In this document: one piece after another, positions 18,562 to 27,181 of the stretch
Layout of the letters: every line of letters begins with the position of its first letter
Position numbering within the stretch: the stretch's first letter is position 1
Assembly: GCA_900469475.1 (NCBI GenBank)
Contig: UBXG01000010.1
Span: 237,959 to 301,958, forward strand
Direction of reading: 5' to 3'
Source: Hyphomicrobiales bacterium
Lineage (GTDB): Bacteria; Pseudomonadota; Alphaproteobacteria; Rhizobiales; Rhizobiaceae
DNA: 64,000 nt
Notes under the pieces: model-generated
Told to the model about the DNA's origin: nothing
The model's database searches: none
Seen by the model: only the letters and a program-made list of their open reading frames with translations
Translations under genes and position numbers: made by a program

Positions 18562-18985
18562 ATTTAAAGAACCGGTCGGGGCTTGTTGCAGGAAGCGCGG
18601 TGACGGTGAAGTGTATCTGCTGCGCCGCACAACAAAGGCGCGCCTCGCCGCAGTTCATCACATAGCCGTCGCCGCTAACGTTCGGTAATTCTGTCCCTTT
18701 TTACGCGAATTCATGAACGCTGATGCCGTGCAATTTATCACAGTTCCGGAAGGCGAAAAATTAAAGCTTGGAAAGCTTTGGAATAGGTTCTGTTTGTGCA
18801 GTGCAGCAAACAGTCAAATGACTATTTTTTGATTGCCATTGCGTAATATTCGGCAGGAAAAACAGCCTGAGGCAGCATTTATACTCCGGAGACGTGCTGC
18901 AGCGTGTAAAGAAACGTCGCGCCGCTCACGGAATTGTGTTGTCAGGCCCTATTGCAAGGGCCTGCACTGTTCGCCGGTGGCGACC
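18562..18985. other. 424-base gap upstream of the RND operon
   Basis: No supported gene. The half next to the adaptor should hold the efflux promoter; it is AT-rich around 18680-18870. The other end holds the hairpin at 18943-18964. No regulator gene (TetR or similar) sits beside the pump. Confidence 0.4.
18943..18964 (-). terminator. Hairpin after the SDR gene
   Basis: CAGGCCCT-ATTGCA-AGGGCCTG, an 8-bp perfect stem 22 bases past the SDR stop. The tail on the minus strand (ACAACACAATT) is only weakly T-rich, so it may be Rho-assisted. Confidence 0.5.
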
Positions 18986-19774
18986 TCAAAGTGAGCGAGC
19001 AGCTCCCCCATCGCAGCGAACCATGGTGCCAGTGACGTAGCTTGCCGGTTGGCTGCAGAGGAATGCTGCCGTAGCGGCGAACTCCTCGACGCGTCCGTAG
19101 CGGCCGGCCGGGATGCGCTGCTGGCGTTCGGCGCTGACATCTTCCAGGCTCCTGCCTCCGCGCTTGGCCGTCGCGGTATCGAGCTCCGCCAGCCGGTCGG
19201 TCGCAATGCTGCCCGGCAGCAGCATGTTGACCGTGACGCCATGCGCGGCCACTTCGCTGGCCAGCGTCTTGCTCCAGCCGGCAAGCGCCGGGCGTAGCGT
19301 GTTGGAAAGCGCGAGATTGGGAATGGGCTCGATGACACCGGATGAGGCGACGGTGAGAATACGTCCCCAGCCTTGTGTTTTCATGCCTGGTAAGAGCGCA
19401 TTGGTCAGGGTGATGATCCGTGACACCATCGAGATGAAATACGTCTCCAGCCGTTCGGCGGTCATATCTTCCGTCATCCCCGGAGTGGGGCCGCCGCTAT
19501 TGTTGACGAGGATATCGATGCCGGCCAGCTTCTCTATGGCTGCCTTGGTGACGACATCCACGAAGTTCTCGTCATTGAGGTCGGCCCAGATCCAGTCTGC
19601 CCGACCCTTGCCTTCAGCATTGATGGCCTTGCAATTGTTCTCCAGCCTGTCGCCGCTTCGGCCACAGAGCAAGACATTCGCGCCCTCGCGGGCGAGCGCC
19701 ACTGCAATGCCATGGCCCAGCCCCTTCGACGACGCGAGCACCAGTGCGCGCTTTCCGCCAATACCAAGATCCAT
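18986..19774 (-). CDS. Atypical short-chain dehydrogenase/reductase (FabG-like)
   Basis: 262 residues from ATG 19774 (AGGG eight bases upstream; a GTG three codons earlier is less likely). A Rossmann dinucleotide site is visible as ALVLASSKGLGHGIA near residue 8, with NNSGGPTPG at the usual NNAG position. The catalytic YxxxK is not present: the region reads SSGVIEPIPNLALSNTLRPALAGWSK, with Ser and Arg where Tyr and Lys belong. This fits the beta-ketoacyl-reductase-like SDR subgroup known to deviate from both the cofactor motif and the tetrad. The reaction is unknown and NAD(P)H reduction may not occur. It is monocistronic. Confidence 0.85.
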   Translation of the reverse strand: MDLGIGGKRALVLASSKGLGHGIAVALAREGANVLLCGRSGDRLENNCKAINAEGKGRADWIWADLNDENFVDVVTKAAIEKLAGIDILVNNSGGPTPGMTEDMTAERLETYFISMVSRIITLTNALLPGMKTQGWGRILTVASSGVIEPIPNLALSNTLRPALAGWSKTLASEVAAHGVTVNMLLPGSIATDRLAELDTATAKRGGRSLEDVSAERQQRIPAGRYGRVEEFAATAAFLCSQPASYVTGTMVRCDGGAARSL

Positions 19775-20064
19775 CCTGATCACCCTTCATGCCATTCGGA
19801 TTGTCTGATCGGCATTTATAGAGCCATCGGAGGACTATGGAAGGCGCCCTTCGCAGGTGGTCGCAAATACCAGCGGAATATTGACGTTAACGTAAGAGTA
19901 ATTTAACTTGTTTTACGTGTTGGGCGAATTGGGGGATTGCCTGTCGCTTCCCGGCTCGACAATCCCCTCCCATTTTGACAAGAGATAACCGAAACGGGGA
20001 AGACGCCCAAAGGGATAAGGCCGTGGTCCGAGATCATCGGACGCCGGCCAAGCGGAGAAGATGA

Positions 20065-21729
20065 ATGACAGACGCCAGCGAATTGCCGGAACGCGAGAGC
20101 ATGGAATTCGACGTTGTGATTGTCGGCGCAGGTCCCGCGGGCCTGTCGGCTGCGATCCGGCTGAAGCAGATCAATCCGGATCTGACCGTTGTCGTGCTCG
20201 AGAAGGGAGCCGAGGTCGGCGCGCATATCTTGTCGGGCGCCGTCGTCGATCCGATCGGCATCGACCGGCTGCTGCCGGGTTGGCGCGAGGAGGAGGGGCA
20301 TCCCTTCAAGACCGAGGTGACATCGGACCACTTCCTGTTCCTAGGCCCCGCCGGCTCCGTCCGCCTGCCGAATTTTCTGATGCCACCGCTGATGAACAAT
20401 CACGGCAATTATATCGTATCGCTCGGTAACGTCTGTCGCTGGCTGGCCGAAAAGGCTGAAGCCCTCGGCGTCGAGATCTATCCCGGCTTTGCCGCGACCG
20501 AAGTGCTCTATAATGACGAGGGTGCCGTCATCGGTGTCGCGACCGGCGACATGGGCATCGAGAAGAATGGCGAGCCCGGCCCGAATTATACGCGCGGCAT
20601 GGCGCTCTTAGGCAAATATGTGCTGATCGGCGAAGGCGTGCGCGGCTCGCTCGCCAAGCAGCTCATTGCCAAGTTCGATCTGGCGCGGGATAGCGACGTG
20701 CCGAAATTCGGCATCGGCATCAAGGAACTCTGGCAGGTGAAGCCCGAGAACCACAAGAAGGGTCTCGTGCAGCACTCCTTCGGCTGGCCGCTCGGCATGA
20801 AGACGGGCGGCGGCTCGTTCCTCTATCATCTGGAGGACAATCTGGTCGCCGTCGGTTTCGTCGTGCACCTGAACTACAAGAACCCCTATCTCTATCCCTT
20901 CGAGGAATTCCAGCGCTTCAAGACGCATCCAGCGATCCGCGGCACCTTCGAGGGCGGCAAGCGCATTTCCTATGGTGCGCGCGCCATCACCGAGGGCGGA
21001 TACCAGTCGGTGCCGAAGCTGACCTTCCCCGGCGGCGCGCTGATCGGCTGTTCGGCCGGCCTCGTCAATGTCCCCCGCATCAAGGGCAGCCACAATGCGG
21101 TGCTGTCCGGCATGCTGGCGGCCGACAAGATCGCCGAGGCGATCGCGGCTGGGCGTGCCAATGACGAAGTAATCGAGATCGAGAACGAATGGCGCGCCGG
21201 CGATATCGGCAAGGACCTGAAGCGCGTCAGAAACGTCAAGCCGCTGTGGTCGAAGTTCGGCACGGCGGTCGGCGTGGCGCTCGGCGGCCTCGACATGTGG
21301 ACGAACCAGCTGTTCGGCTTCTCCTTTTTCGGCACGCTGAAGCATGGCGAGACGGATGCCGCCTCGCTGGAGCCGGCCGCCCAACATCAGAAGATTGACT
21401 ATCCGAAGCCGGATGGCGTCCTGACCTTCGACCGTCTCTCCTCGGTGTTCCTGTCGAACACCAACCACGAGGAAGATCAGCCGGTGCATCTGCAGGTCAG
21501 GGATATGGCGTTGCAGAAGAATTCGGAACATGACGTTTATGCCGGTCCATCGACGCGCTACTGTCCGGCCGGCGTCTATGAATGGGTCGAAAAAGACGGC
21601 AAGGAAACCTTTGTCATCAACGCCCAGAACTGCGTCCACTGCAAGACCTGCGACATCAAGGACCCGAACCAGAACATCAACTGGGTTCCCCCGCAGGGCG
21701 GCGAGGGACCGGTCTATCCGAATATGTGA
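20065..21729 (+). CDS. Electron transfer flavoprotein-ubiquinone oxidoreductase
   Basis: 554 residues, the length of bacterial ETF-QO. It passes electrons from ETF, and so from acyl-CoA and amine dehydrogenases, to ubiquinone at the inner membrane. The FAD site is VIVGAGPAGLSAAIRL (G21 onward). The C-terminal ferredoxin-like domain carries the 4Fe-4S ligands CPAG (C500) and CVHCKTC (C523, C526, C529). The ubiquinone-binding region lies between them. No signal peptide. The start is the first ATG of the frame. GNAT begins 6 bases after the stop, so the two probably share a message, though the pairing is not functionally obvious. Confidence 0.96.
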   Translation: MTDASELPERESMEFDVVIVGAGPAGLSAAIRLKQINPDLTVVVLEKGAEVGAHILSGAVVDPIGIDRLLPGWREEEGHPFKTEVTSDHFLFLGPAGSVRLPNFLMPPLMNNHGNYIVSLGNVCRWLAEKAEALGVEIYPGFAATEVLYNDEGAVIGVATGDMGIEKNGEPGPNYTRGMALLGKYVLIGEGVRGSLAKQLIAKFDLARDSDVPKFGIGIKELWQVKPENHKKGLVQHSFGWPLGMKTGGGSFLYHLEDNLVAVGFVVHLNYKNPYLYPFEEFQRFKTHPAIRGTFEGGKRISYGARAITEGGYQSVPKLTFPGGALIGCSAGLVNVPRIKGSHNAVLSGMLAADKIAEAIAAGRANDEVIEIENEWRAGDIGKDLKRVRNVKPLWSKFGTAVGVALGGLDMWTNQLFGFSFFGTLKHGETDAASLEPAAQHQKIDYPKPDGVLTFDRLSSVFLSNTNHEEDQPVHLQVRDMALQKNSEHDVYAGPSTRYCPAGVYEWVEKDGKETFVINAQNCVHCKTCDIKDPNQNINWVPPQGGEGPVYPNM

Positions 21730-21735
21730 GATGCG

Positions 21736-22263
21736 ATGACGGAGATCGAACAAGGCGCCTGGACGATCCGCTCGGCCAGGGACGACGAACTGCCTCTGCT
21801 CGCTGCCATCGAGATCGATGCCTTCTGGGCTCTGCATGAGGCCGGCGCGGTCGCCTGCGAGCCGACGTCGCTGCCTCTCGACGTGTTGGAGCAATCCCTT
21901 GCGGAAGGCTTGCTGTTGGTTGCCGTCGACGATGAAGATCAGCCATTCGGCTTTCTGGCCGGCGTTATGAAAGATGGCTCGGTTCACATCGCCGAAGTCG
22001 ATGTCGTCAGGCGTTGGCAGAAGCGAGGTGTGGGACGCCGGCTGATGGAGGCTGCGATTGAAGCGGCCAGGGCTCAAAATGCCGCAGGCGTCACTCTGAC
22101 GACAGATCGGCAAGCGGCCTTCAACGCGCCGTTCTATACCTCGATGGGGTTTCGCATACTGAATGACGATGACAGGCCGGCCGTTCTCACGCAGATCCTT
22201 GAGAATGAGATTGCCCACGGTGCCGATCCGGCGAGGCGTGTGGCCATGGCGCTTCGATTTTGA
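21736..22263 (+). CDS. GNAT-family N-acetyltransferase
   Basis: 175 residues with the GNAT core: a beta-4 strand SVHIAEVDVVRRWQ leads into the acetyl-CoA pyrophosphate loop QKRGVGRRLMEAAI (about residues 95-108), and FYTSMGFRIL follows as the beta-6/7 region. It transfers an acetyl group to an amine of unknown nature. It starts 6 bases after ETF-QO and converges on the EamA exporter 84 bases away. It might also be read as a stand-alone resistance or small-molecule acetyltransferase; nothing in the sequence decides. Confidence 0.88.
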   Translation: MTEIEQGAWTIRSARDDELPLLAAIEIDAFWALHEAGAVACEPTSLPLDVLEQSLAEGLLLVAVDDEDQPFGFLAGVMKDGSVHIAEVDVVRRWQKRGVGRRLMEAAIEAARAQNAAGVTLTTDRQAAFNAPFYTSMGFRILNDDDRPAVLTQILENEIAHGADPARRVAMALRF

Positions 22264-22347
22264 CTCTTGTTTCGTAAATTGCAGGGGCAAATAGAAAGAG
22301 CGGCGCAGCACTTGGCTGAACCGCTCCATATCTCCGCAAGATGCGAT

Positions 22348-23262
22348 TCAGTGCTGAATGGCCTTCCGAGCGAGCAGGCCTGTGGAAAGGGCAACGCCGA
22401 TGCCGGTCACGATTGCGGCTGCAATGCCGGCCATTCCGATTTCCTCACCGAGCAGAAAGCCGCCGCCGACCGTGGCAAGAACGGGGGTGATGGCGGTGAA
22501 GGCTGCGGCCTGCGTGCCGCCGAGAGCCTGGACGGCAAGACCATAGGCAAGCGTGGCGGCAAGGCCGGAGAGCAGTCCCTGGCTGACGATCTGCAGGCCG
22601 ATTTCCGGCAGAGGCACCGAGGCAAGCGAGCTGCCGAAGATGGCGGCCAGTGCGACATGGATCAGGAACGACCAGACGGCGATGATGGCGCTCGACTGCA
22701 CGGCGCTCAACCCGGAGCGGCGGAAGGCGTGGGTATAGGTTGCCCAGAGCAGGGCAGCAAGCGGCAGTAGCGTAAAGCCCTCCCAGGAAATCTGCACGCC
22801 ATAGAGGCTGCGGGCAAGCAGGATGACGACGCCGGCGACGATGCCGCCAAGACCGAGCCAGCGCGTGATGTCGAGCCGTTCGCGGAACAAAGCCATACCG
22901 ATCAGGGCTGCTGCCAGCGGCATGGAACCGCCGAGCAGAATGCCGGCCGATGATGCCGGCGTGAACTGGATGGCGAAGGTGGTGAGCTGGAAGAAGAGGG
23001 CGCCGGAGCCGCAGACCATCAGCGCCAGCAGCTTCAAAGGTACGTCCTTCGGCAGCAGGCCTGTTCGCCACCAGACGGGAGCCAGCACCAAGGCCGGCAC
23101 GCCGTAGCGGATCAGGCCGAGATCGATGGTGCCCATCTGCGTTTCGGCTGTATGACGGGTGGCAAGAATCCAGTTTGCCCAGATCAGGACGGTCACGATG
23201 GCACCTGCATAGCCGACCATGGTGGGGGTTGCCTTGCGGGTGGAGAGAGACAAAGCGGTCAT
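22348..23262 (-). CDS. EamA-family (DMT) exporter
   Basis: 304 residues from ATG 23262, preferred because AAGGA stands 7 bases before it; the frame runs on to 23331. Ten hydrophobic helices in two EamA repeats are visible, starting MVGYAGAIVTVLIWANWILATRHTA. The family exports metabolites, often amino acids, across the inner membrane. The Lrp-type regulator is transcribed divergently 145 bases away, an arrangement common for amino-acid exporters. Substrate unknown. Confidence 0.9.
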   Translation of the reverse strand: MTALSLSTRKATPTMVGYAGAIVTVLIWANWILATRHTAETQMGTIDLGLIRYGVPALVLAPVWWRTGLLPKDVPLKLLALMVCGSGALFFQLTTFAIQFTPASSAGILLGGSMPLAAALIGMALFRERLDITRWLGLGGIVAGVVILLARSLYGVQISWEGFTLLPLAALLWATYTHAFRRSGLSAVQSSAIIAVWSFLIHVALAAIFGSSLASVPLPEIGLQIVSQGLLSGLAATLAYGLAVQALGGTQAAAFTAITPVLATVGGGFLLGEEIGMAGIAAAIVTGIGVALSTGLLARKAIQH

Positions 23263-23406
23263 CGACATATCCTTTCCAACGATCCGGTTATCTTTCGAAT
23301 GAAGAGAAGATAGCTCCGAAGGCCGAGGCATGTCCTTGCTAGTTATGGCTCAAAAATCATGCTATGAGCAATGATCTGCCAAAATTCAAGATTGAGTTTC
23401 CCGGAA

Positions 23407-23880
23407 ATGCCAAAGCTGGATAAATTCGATATTGCGATCCTCAACTGCCTTCAGGAGGATGCGCGCGCCACCAATGTCGAGATTGCCGAGCGCGTAAATC
23501 TCTCGCCGTCTCCCTGCCTCAGGCGCATCCGCAATCTGGAAAAATCCGGGCTCTTGCGCGGCTACCGCGCAGATATCGACCGCAAGCAGGCCGGCCTCGG
23601 CCTCACGGTCTTCGTGGAACTCAAAGTCGGTCATCATTCAAAGGAGAATTCCGAGACGCAGCAGGCAGCATTGCTCGCCATTCCGGAAGTCGTCGCCTGT
23701 CATCTAATTTCGGGCACGGCCGATTTCCTGGCGGAAGTCGTGGTGGAGGATCTTGCGGCTTATGAAAAGGTGATGTCGGAAAAGCTGCTTGTTCTTCCCG
23801 GCGTGGTCGACCTGCGTTCGAACTTTGCAATCCGCACCATCAAAACCAATGGTGCGTTGAAGCTGCCAGTGCCGGAATAA
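23407..23880 (+). CDS. Lrp/AsnC-family transcriptional regulator
   Basis: 157 residues from ATG 23407, the family length; an upstream ATG at 23371 would add 12 poor residues. The N-terminal HTH reads LDKFDIAILNCLQEDARATNVEIAERVNLSPSPCLRRIRNLEKSG, and the C-terminal RAM ligand domain follows (GTADFLAEVVVEDLAAYEKV). Such proteins bind amino acids as octamers and often control a divergent exporter, here the EamA gene. Regulation of that gene is inferred from position. Confidence 0.95.
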   Translation: MPKLDKFDIAILNCLQEDARATNVEIAERVNLSPSPCLRRIRNLEKSGLLRGYRADIDRKQAGLGLTVFVELKVGHHSKENSETQQAALLAIPEVVACHLISGTADFLAEVVVEDLAAYEKVMSEKLLVLPGVVDLRSNFAIRTIKTNGALKLPVPE

Positions 23881-23885
23881 ATAAA

Positions 23886-23909
23886 AAAGGGGCCGTCGCT
23901 AGCCCCTTT
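23886..23909 (-). terminator. mgtE terminator
   Basis: AAAGGGGC-CGTCGCTA-GCCCCTTT, an 8-bp stem. On the minus strand it is followed by TTTTATTTATT, a good intrinsic terminator for mgtE. It also lies directly after the Lrp stop and may serve both. Confidence 0.85.
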
Positions 23910-23930
23910 ACGATGAGAGCTTGATTATCT

Positions 23931-25304
23931 TCAAAGCATCGTGCCGCTGAGGATCAGCAATGCCATGGAGAAGTAGATCACAAGGCCCGTGACATCGACC
24001 AGCGTTGCAACAAACGGAGCCGATGCGCTGGCCGGATCGAGCCGCAGCTTCTGCAAGACGAATGGCAGCATCGAGCCGGCGAGCGAGCCGAAGGTGACGA
24101 TGCCGATGAGGGCAGCGAAAACCGTAAGGGCGACCAGCTGCCAATGCGGGCCGTAGTCGAAGAGGCCGATATTTTGCCAGAGCACGATGCGGGCAAAGCC
24201 GACAAGGCCTAGGATCGCTCCGAGCACGATGCCCGTCGGCAGCTCGCGGAAGGCTACGCGCCACCAGTCCGAGAGCTTGAGTTCGCCGAGCGCCAGCGCC
24301 CGGATGATGAGCGATGTCGCCTGCGAGCCGGAATTGCCGCCCGAGCTCATGATCAGCGGGATGAAGAGCGTCAGCACGACAGCCTTCTCCAGCTCTCCTT
24401 CGAAATGCTGCATGGCGCTCGCGGTCAACATTTCGCCCAGGAAGAGGGCTGCAAGCCAGCCGGCGCGCTTGCGGATCATGCCGGCGAAGCTGATCTTCAT
24501 ATAGGGCTGGCCGAGGGCTTCCATACCGCCGAACTTCTGGGCGTCCTCAGTGGTATCGGCGATCATCGTATCGATGACGTCGTCGACCGTGACGATCCCG
24601 AGCATGTGGCCCTTATCGTCGACAACAGGAAGCGCCAGCAGATCGTGGCGGCGGATCAGGCGGGCGACGTCCTCCTGCTTCATCAGCGGCGGTGCCGTGA
24701 CCGGCACACCCTTCTGGGCCACGGTCAGGATGCAGGCATCCGGCTCGCCTGTGATGAGACGGCGCAGCGTCACGACATGCAGCAGCACGTGCGTTTCGTC
24801 ATCGAGCACATAGATGGCATAGACCGTTTCGCGGGAACGCTCGACCTGGCGAACGTGGTCGAGCGTCTGGGCCACGGTCCAGCTCGCGAAAACGCTGACA
24901 AATTCCGTCGTCATGATGCCGCCGGCCGTGCGCGGCGGATAGCCCATCAGGCTCTGAATCGCCTGCCTTGCATGCTCGTCGAACGTTGCGAAGAGACGGG
25001 CGCGCGTGTCGACATCCATTTCGAGCAGCACGTCGGCGACGCGGTCGTTTGACATGCCATGCAGCAGGCGTGCGGCATCCGCATTGCCCATGACTTCGAG
25101 AATGGCGGGTGCGTTGCGCAGTTCCGGCCGGTCGAGAATGCGCACGGCGCGCTCTTCCGGCATTTTGGCGAGAATGCGGGCAGCCTCTGCCACGTCTGTT
25201 GCGTTCAGAGCCTCGACACGTTCCGCGATGGTGACGGCGCGATTGTTATTGATGAATGCGCGAGCGGCATTGCCGGCCCGCATGGGAAAGCTGTTGATGT
25301 TCAT
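23931..25304 (-). CDS. mgtE: Magnesium transporter MgtE
   Basis: 457 residues. An N-terminal MgtE_N superhelical domain (repeated units such as MPEERAVRILDRPEL and LLHGMSNDRVADVL) is followed by two CBS domains (about residues 140-265, with LPVVDDKGHMLGIVTVDDVID). Five membrane helices fill the C-terminus with the selectivity segment FIPLIMSSGGNSGSQ and PFVATLVDVTGL. It is a Mg2+-gated channel that takes up magnesium and closes when the cytosolic domain is loaded. The 5' leader is long and carries several stable stems. Confidence 0.96.
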   Translation of the reverse strand: MNINSFPMRAGNAARAFINNNRAVTIAERVEALNATDVAEAARILAKMPEERAVRILDRPELRNAPAILEVMGNADAARLLHGMSNDRVADVLLEMDVDTRARLFATFDEHARQAIQSLMGYPPRTAGGIMTTEFVSVFASWTVAQTLDHVRQVERSRETVYAIYVLDDETHVLLHVVTLRRLITGEPDACILTVAQKGVPVTAPPLMKQEDVARLIRRHDLLALPVVDDKGHMLGIVTVDDVIDTMIADTTEDAQKFGGMEALGQPYMKISFAGMIRKRAGWLAALFLGEMLTASAMQHFEGELEKAVVLTLFIPLIMSSGGNSGSQATSLIIRALALGELKLSDWWRVAFRELPTGIVLGAILGLVGFARIVLWQNIGLFDYGPHWQLVALTVFAALIGIVTFGSLAGSMLPFVLQKLRLDPASASAPFVATLVDVTGLVIYFSMALLILSGTML

Positions 25305-25570
25305 TATAGCTCGCCTTTCCGGTCGATCCGCCGTCGTAGCGGATCGTGGCGAGCCGACAGGAGTCGGTTAGTGCACGAATGCTACTGACGGCAAAGGCAA
25401 TCGACTACTACTGTCGCTAGGCATCGAAAGATGGCTCCGGTTAATCGGTATGGAAAACGCTGTTCCCCATGTGCGGAGAAGTCGCGCCGAAGGCATAAAA
25501 AGTCAAGAGGCGGACGTGCCTAAACGCTCGATCCTGCGATAAAAATTTGTTTAGGCGGCTGCAAATTTTT
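25305..25570 (-). promoter_or_regulatory. Structured 5' leader of mgtE
   Basis: Between the terminator of the next gene and mgtE lies about 260 bases without an ORF. Stems on the minus strand: AAAAATTTG (25541-25549) with CAAATTTTT (25562-25570); GCCTAAAC (25518-25525) with GTTTAGGC (25549-25556), which overlaps the first and cannot form at the same time in a simple fold; CCGAC-TCCT-GTCGG (about 25353-25366); and an 8-bp CGATCCGC/GCGGATCG pair (about 25324-25346) just before the ribosome site GGAAAGGCGAG. I see no M-box consensus. Confidence 0.5.
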
Positions 25571-25610
25571 GCGATGCAACAAAACCTGGTGCCAATGCGT
25601 TAAAACAATG

Positions 25611-25635
25611 CGGCCGGACGACATTCGCCCGGCCT
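25611..25635 (-). terminator. Terminator of the alcohol-dehydrogenase-like gene
   Basis: GGCCGG (25612-25617) pairs with CCGGCC (25629-25634), with inner CG pairs. The minus-strand tail CGCATTGTTTT is T-rich. It sits 23 bases after the stop of the dehydrogenase. Confidence 0.65.
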
Positions 25636-25657
25636 GATCTGTCGTGAATATTGGTAC

Positions 25658-26671
25658 TCAGAAACCGGCCAGAACGACCTTTCCCTTCATCTTGCCGGTC
25701 TCGACGAGGGCATGCGCCTTCTTGAGATTGGCGGCGTTGATCGTGCCCGCGGTCTCCGTCAGGGTGGAGCGAATCTTGCCGGAATCGACGAGTTCGGCGA
25801 TCTTCGTCAGCAGCTTGTGTTGCTCGATCATGTCGGCGGTGTTGTAGAGGGGGCGGGTGAACATCATCTCCCAATGGATCGATACCGCCTTCCACTTGAA
25901 GGGCACGACATCGAACGTCTTCGGATCGTCGATCAGGGCAAATCTGCCTTGCGGCGCGATAGCCTCGACAATAGAGCCGGTATGATCTGATGTGTTGGTT
26001 GTCGAGAAAACGAAGGCGGGTGCACCGATGCCGAGCGCCTCGATCTGCGGCGCTAGCGCCTTCGAATGATCGATGACGTGATGGGCTCCCAATTCCTTCA
26101 CCCAAGCCTGCGTTTCCGGTCGCGATGCCGTGGCGATGATGGTGAGATTGGTCAGCGCGCGGGCGATCTGAATGGCGATCGATCCGACGCCGCCGGCCCC
26201 GCCGATGATGAGAATGGCATTAGTGGCGCCGGGTACGGGGTCCTGCACCTTCAGCCGGTCGAACAGCACCTCATAGGCTGTGATCGAGGTCAGCGGTAAA
26301 GCCGCAGCGGCCGGAAAATCCAGGCTTTTCGGTTTGGCGCCGACGATGCGCTCGTCGACCAGATGGAATTCAGCGTTAGAGCCGCCGCGATTGATGGCGC
26401 CCGCATAGAAGACTTCGTCTCCCGGCTTGAACATGGTGACCTCGGATCCGACCGCCCTGACGATGCCCGCGGCGTCCCAGCCAATGATCTTGTACTCCCC
26501 CTCGGGCGGGGCGACATTGGCGCGGACCTTGATATCGACCGGATTGACCGAAACCGCTTTCACTTCGACCAGCAGGTCACGGCCTTTTGCCTCGGGCGTC
26601 GGCAGCTCGATGTCGATCAGCGATGTCTCTGCGGAAATGGGTTGTGGCTGCTTGTAGGCGACTGCGCGCAT
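25658..26671 (-). CDS. Zinc-type alcohol dehydrogenase-like/quinone oxidoreductase family protein
   Basis: 337 residues of the medium-chain dehydrogenase family. The N-terminal GroES-like domain (KAVSVNPVDIKVRANVAP) and the Rossmann domain (ILIIGGAGGVGSIAIQIARALT, about residue 155) are clear. The cysteine ligands of zinc enzymes are absent, so the protein belongs to the quinone-reductase side (NADPH-dependent, zinc-free). It probably reduces quinones or reactive enals. The HxlR regulator is divergent 105 bases away, a usual pairing for electrophile-induced reductases. Confidence 0.9.
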   Translation of the reverse strand: MRAVAYKQPQPISAETSLIDIELPTPEAKGRDLLVEVKAVSVNPVDIKVRANVAPPEGEYKIIGWDAAGIVRAVGSEVTMFKPGDEVFYAGAINRGGSNAEFHLVDERIVGAKPKSLDFPAAAALPLTSITAYEVLFDRLKVQDPVPGATNAILIIGGAGGVGSIAIQIARALTNLTIIATASRPETQAWVKELGAHHVIDHSKALAPQIEALGIGAPAFVFSTTNTSDHTGSIVEAIAPQGRFALIDDPKTFDVVPFKWKAVSIHWEMMFTRPLYNTADMIEQHKLLTKIAELVDSGKIRSTLTETAGTINAANLKKAHALVETGKMKGKVVLAGF

Positions 26672-26747
26672 GGGAGAAGCTCCTGGGTTGGTTGCACAGA
26701 GGCTAGATGCGCATTATCCTCAAAAGGCGCAAGAATGCACATTTTCT

Positions 26748-26761
26748 GTACGTAGATACAA
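26748..26761. promoter_or_regulatory. Candidate HxlR operator in the divergent promoter
   Basis: TGTACGTAGATACA has mirrored TGTA/TACA ends around six bases and lies 15 bases before the HxlR start, between the two divergent genes. HxlR proteins bind short GTA-rich dyads. Assignment rests on position and shape only. Confidence 0.4.
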
Positions 26762-26776
26762 AAAGGATACTGTCAA

Positions 26777-27181
26777 ATGTCGGTTCCCCGCTCCAAGCTT
26801 GTCGGCAATTTTCCCGGATGCCCGGTCGAGGCGACGCTGAGCGTGCTCGACGGCAAATGGAAGGGCGTGATCCTGTTTCACCTGATGGATGGAACGCTGC
26901 GCTTCAACGAAATCCGCCGCAAGCTGCCATCGGTGACGCAGCGCATGCTGACAAAGCAATTGCGGGAATTGGAAGAATCCGGTCTGCTATCACGCACCGT
27001 CTTTCCGGTGGTGCCGCCGCGCGTCGATTATGCGCTGACGCCACTTGGCGCCAGCCTGGGGCCGATCATCAAGGCGATGGCCGTTTGGGGCGAGGAGAAC
27101 GTATTTTGCCGCGATGGGCGCCAGCAGGTAGGCGCCCTTGGCATGTCATGCGCGCCCGGTGCGGCGCTCCAGGCCAACTGA
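26777..27181 (+). CDS. HxlR-family transcriptional regulator
   Basis: 134 residues. The winged-helix core is typical of HxlR/YodB: GCPVEATLSVLDGKWKGVIL, FNEIRRKLPSVTQRMLTKQL and the wing LLSRTVFPVVPPRVDYALTP. The Cys in the NFPGCPVEA motif (residue 15) matches the redox-sensing cysteine of YodB-like sensors. It is divergent from the quinone-reductase-like gene, its likely target. Its last 36 bases overlap, tail to tail, the end of the MFS gene. Confidence 0.93.
   Translation: MSVPRSKLVGNFPGCPVEATLSVLDGKWKGVILFHLMDGTLRFNEIRRKLPSVTQRMLTKQLRELEESGLLSRTVFPVVPPRVDYALTPLGASLGPIIKAMAVWGEENVFCRDGRQQVGALGMSCAPGAALQAN

Noticed and set aside
17287..18567. 426-residue plus-strand frame opposite the RND adaptor
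   Set aside because: Shadow of the adaptor, which shows the complete family layout.
24405..25052. 215-residue plus-strand frame across mgtE
   Set aside because: Antisense to the MgtE domains, no start signal.
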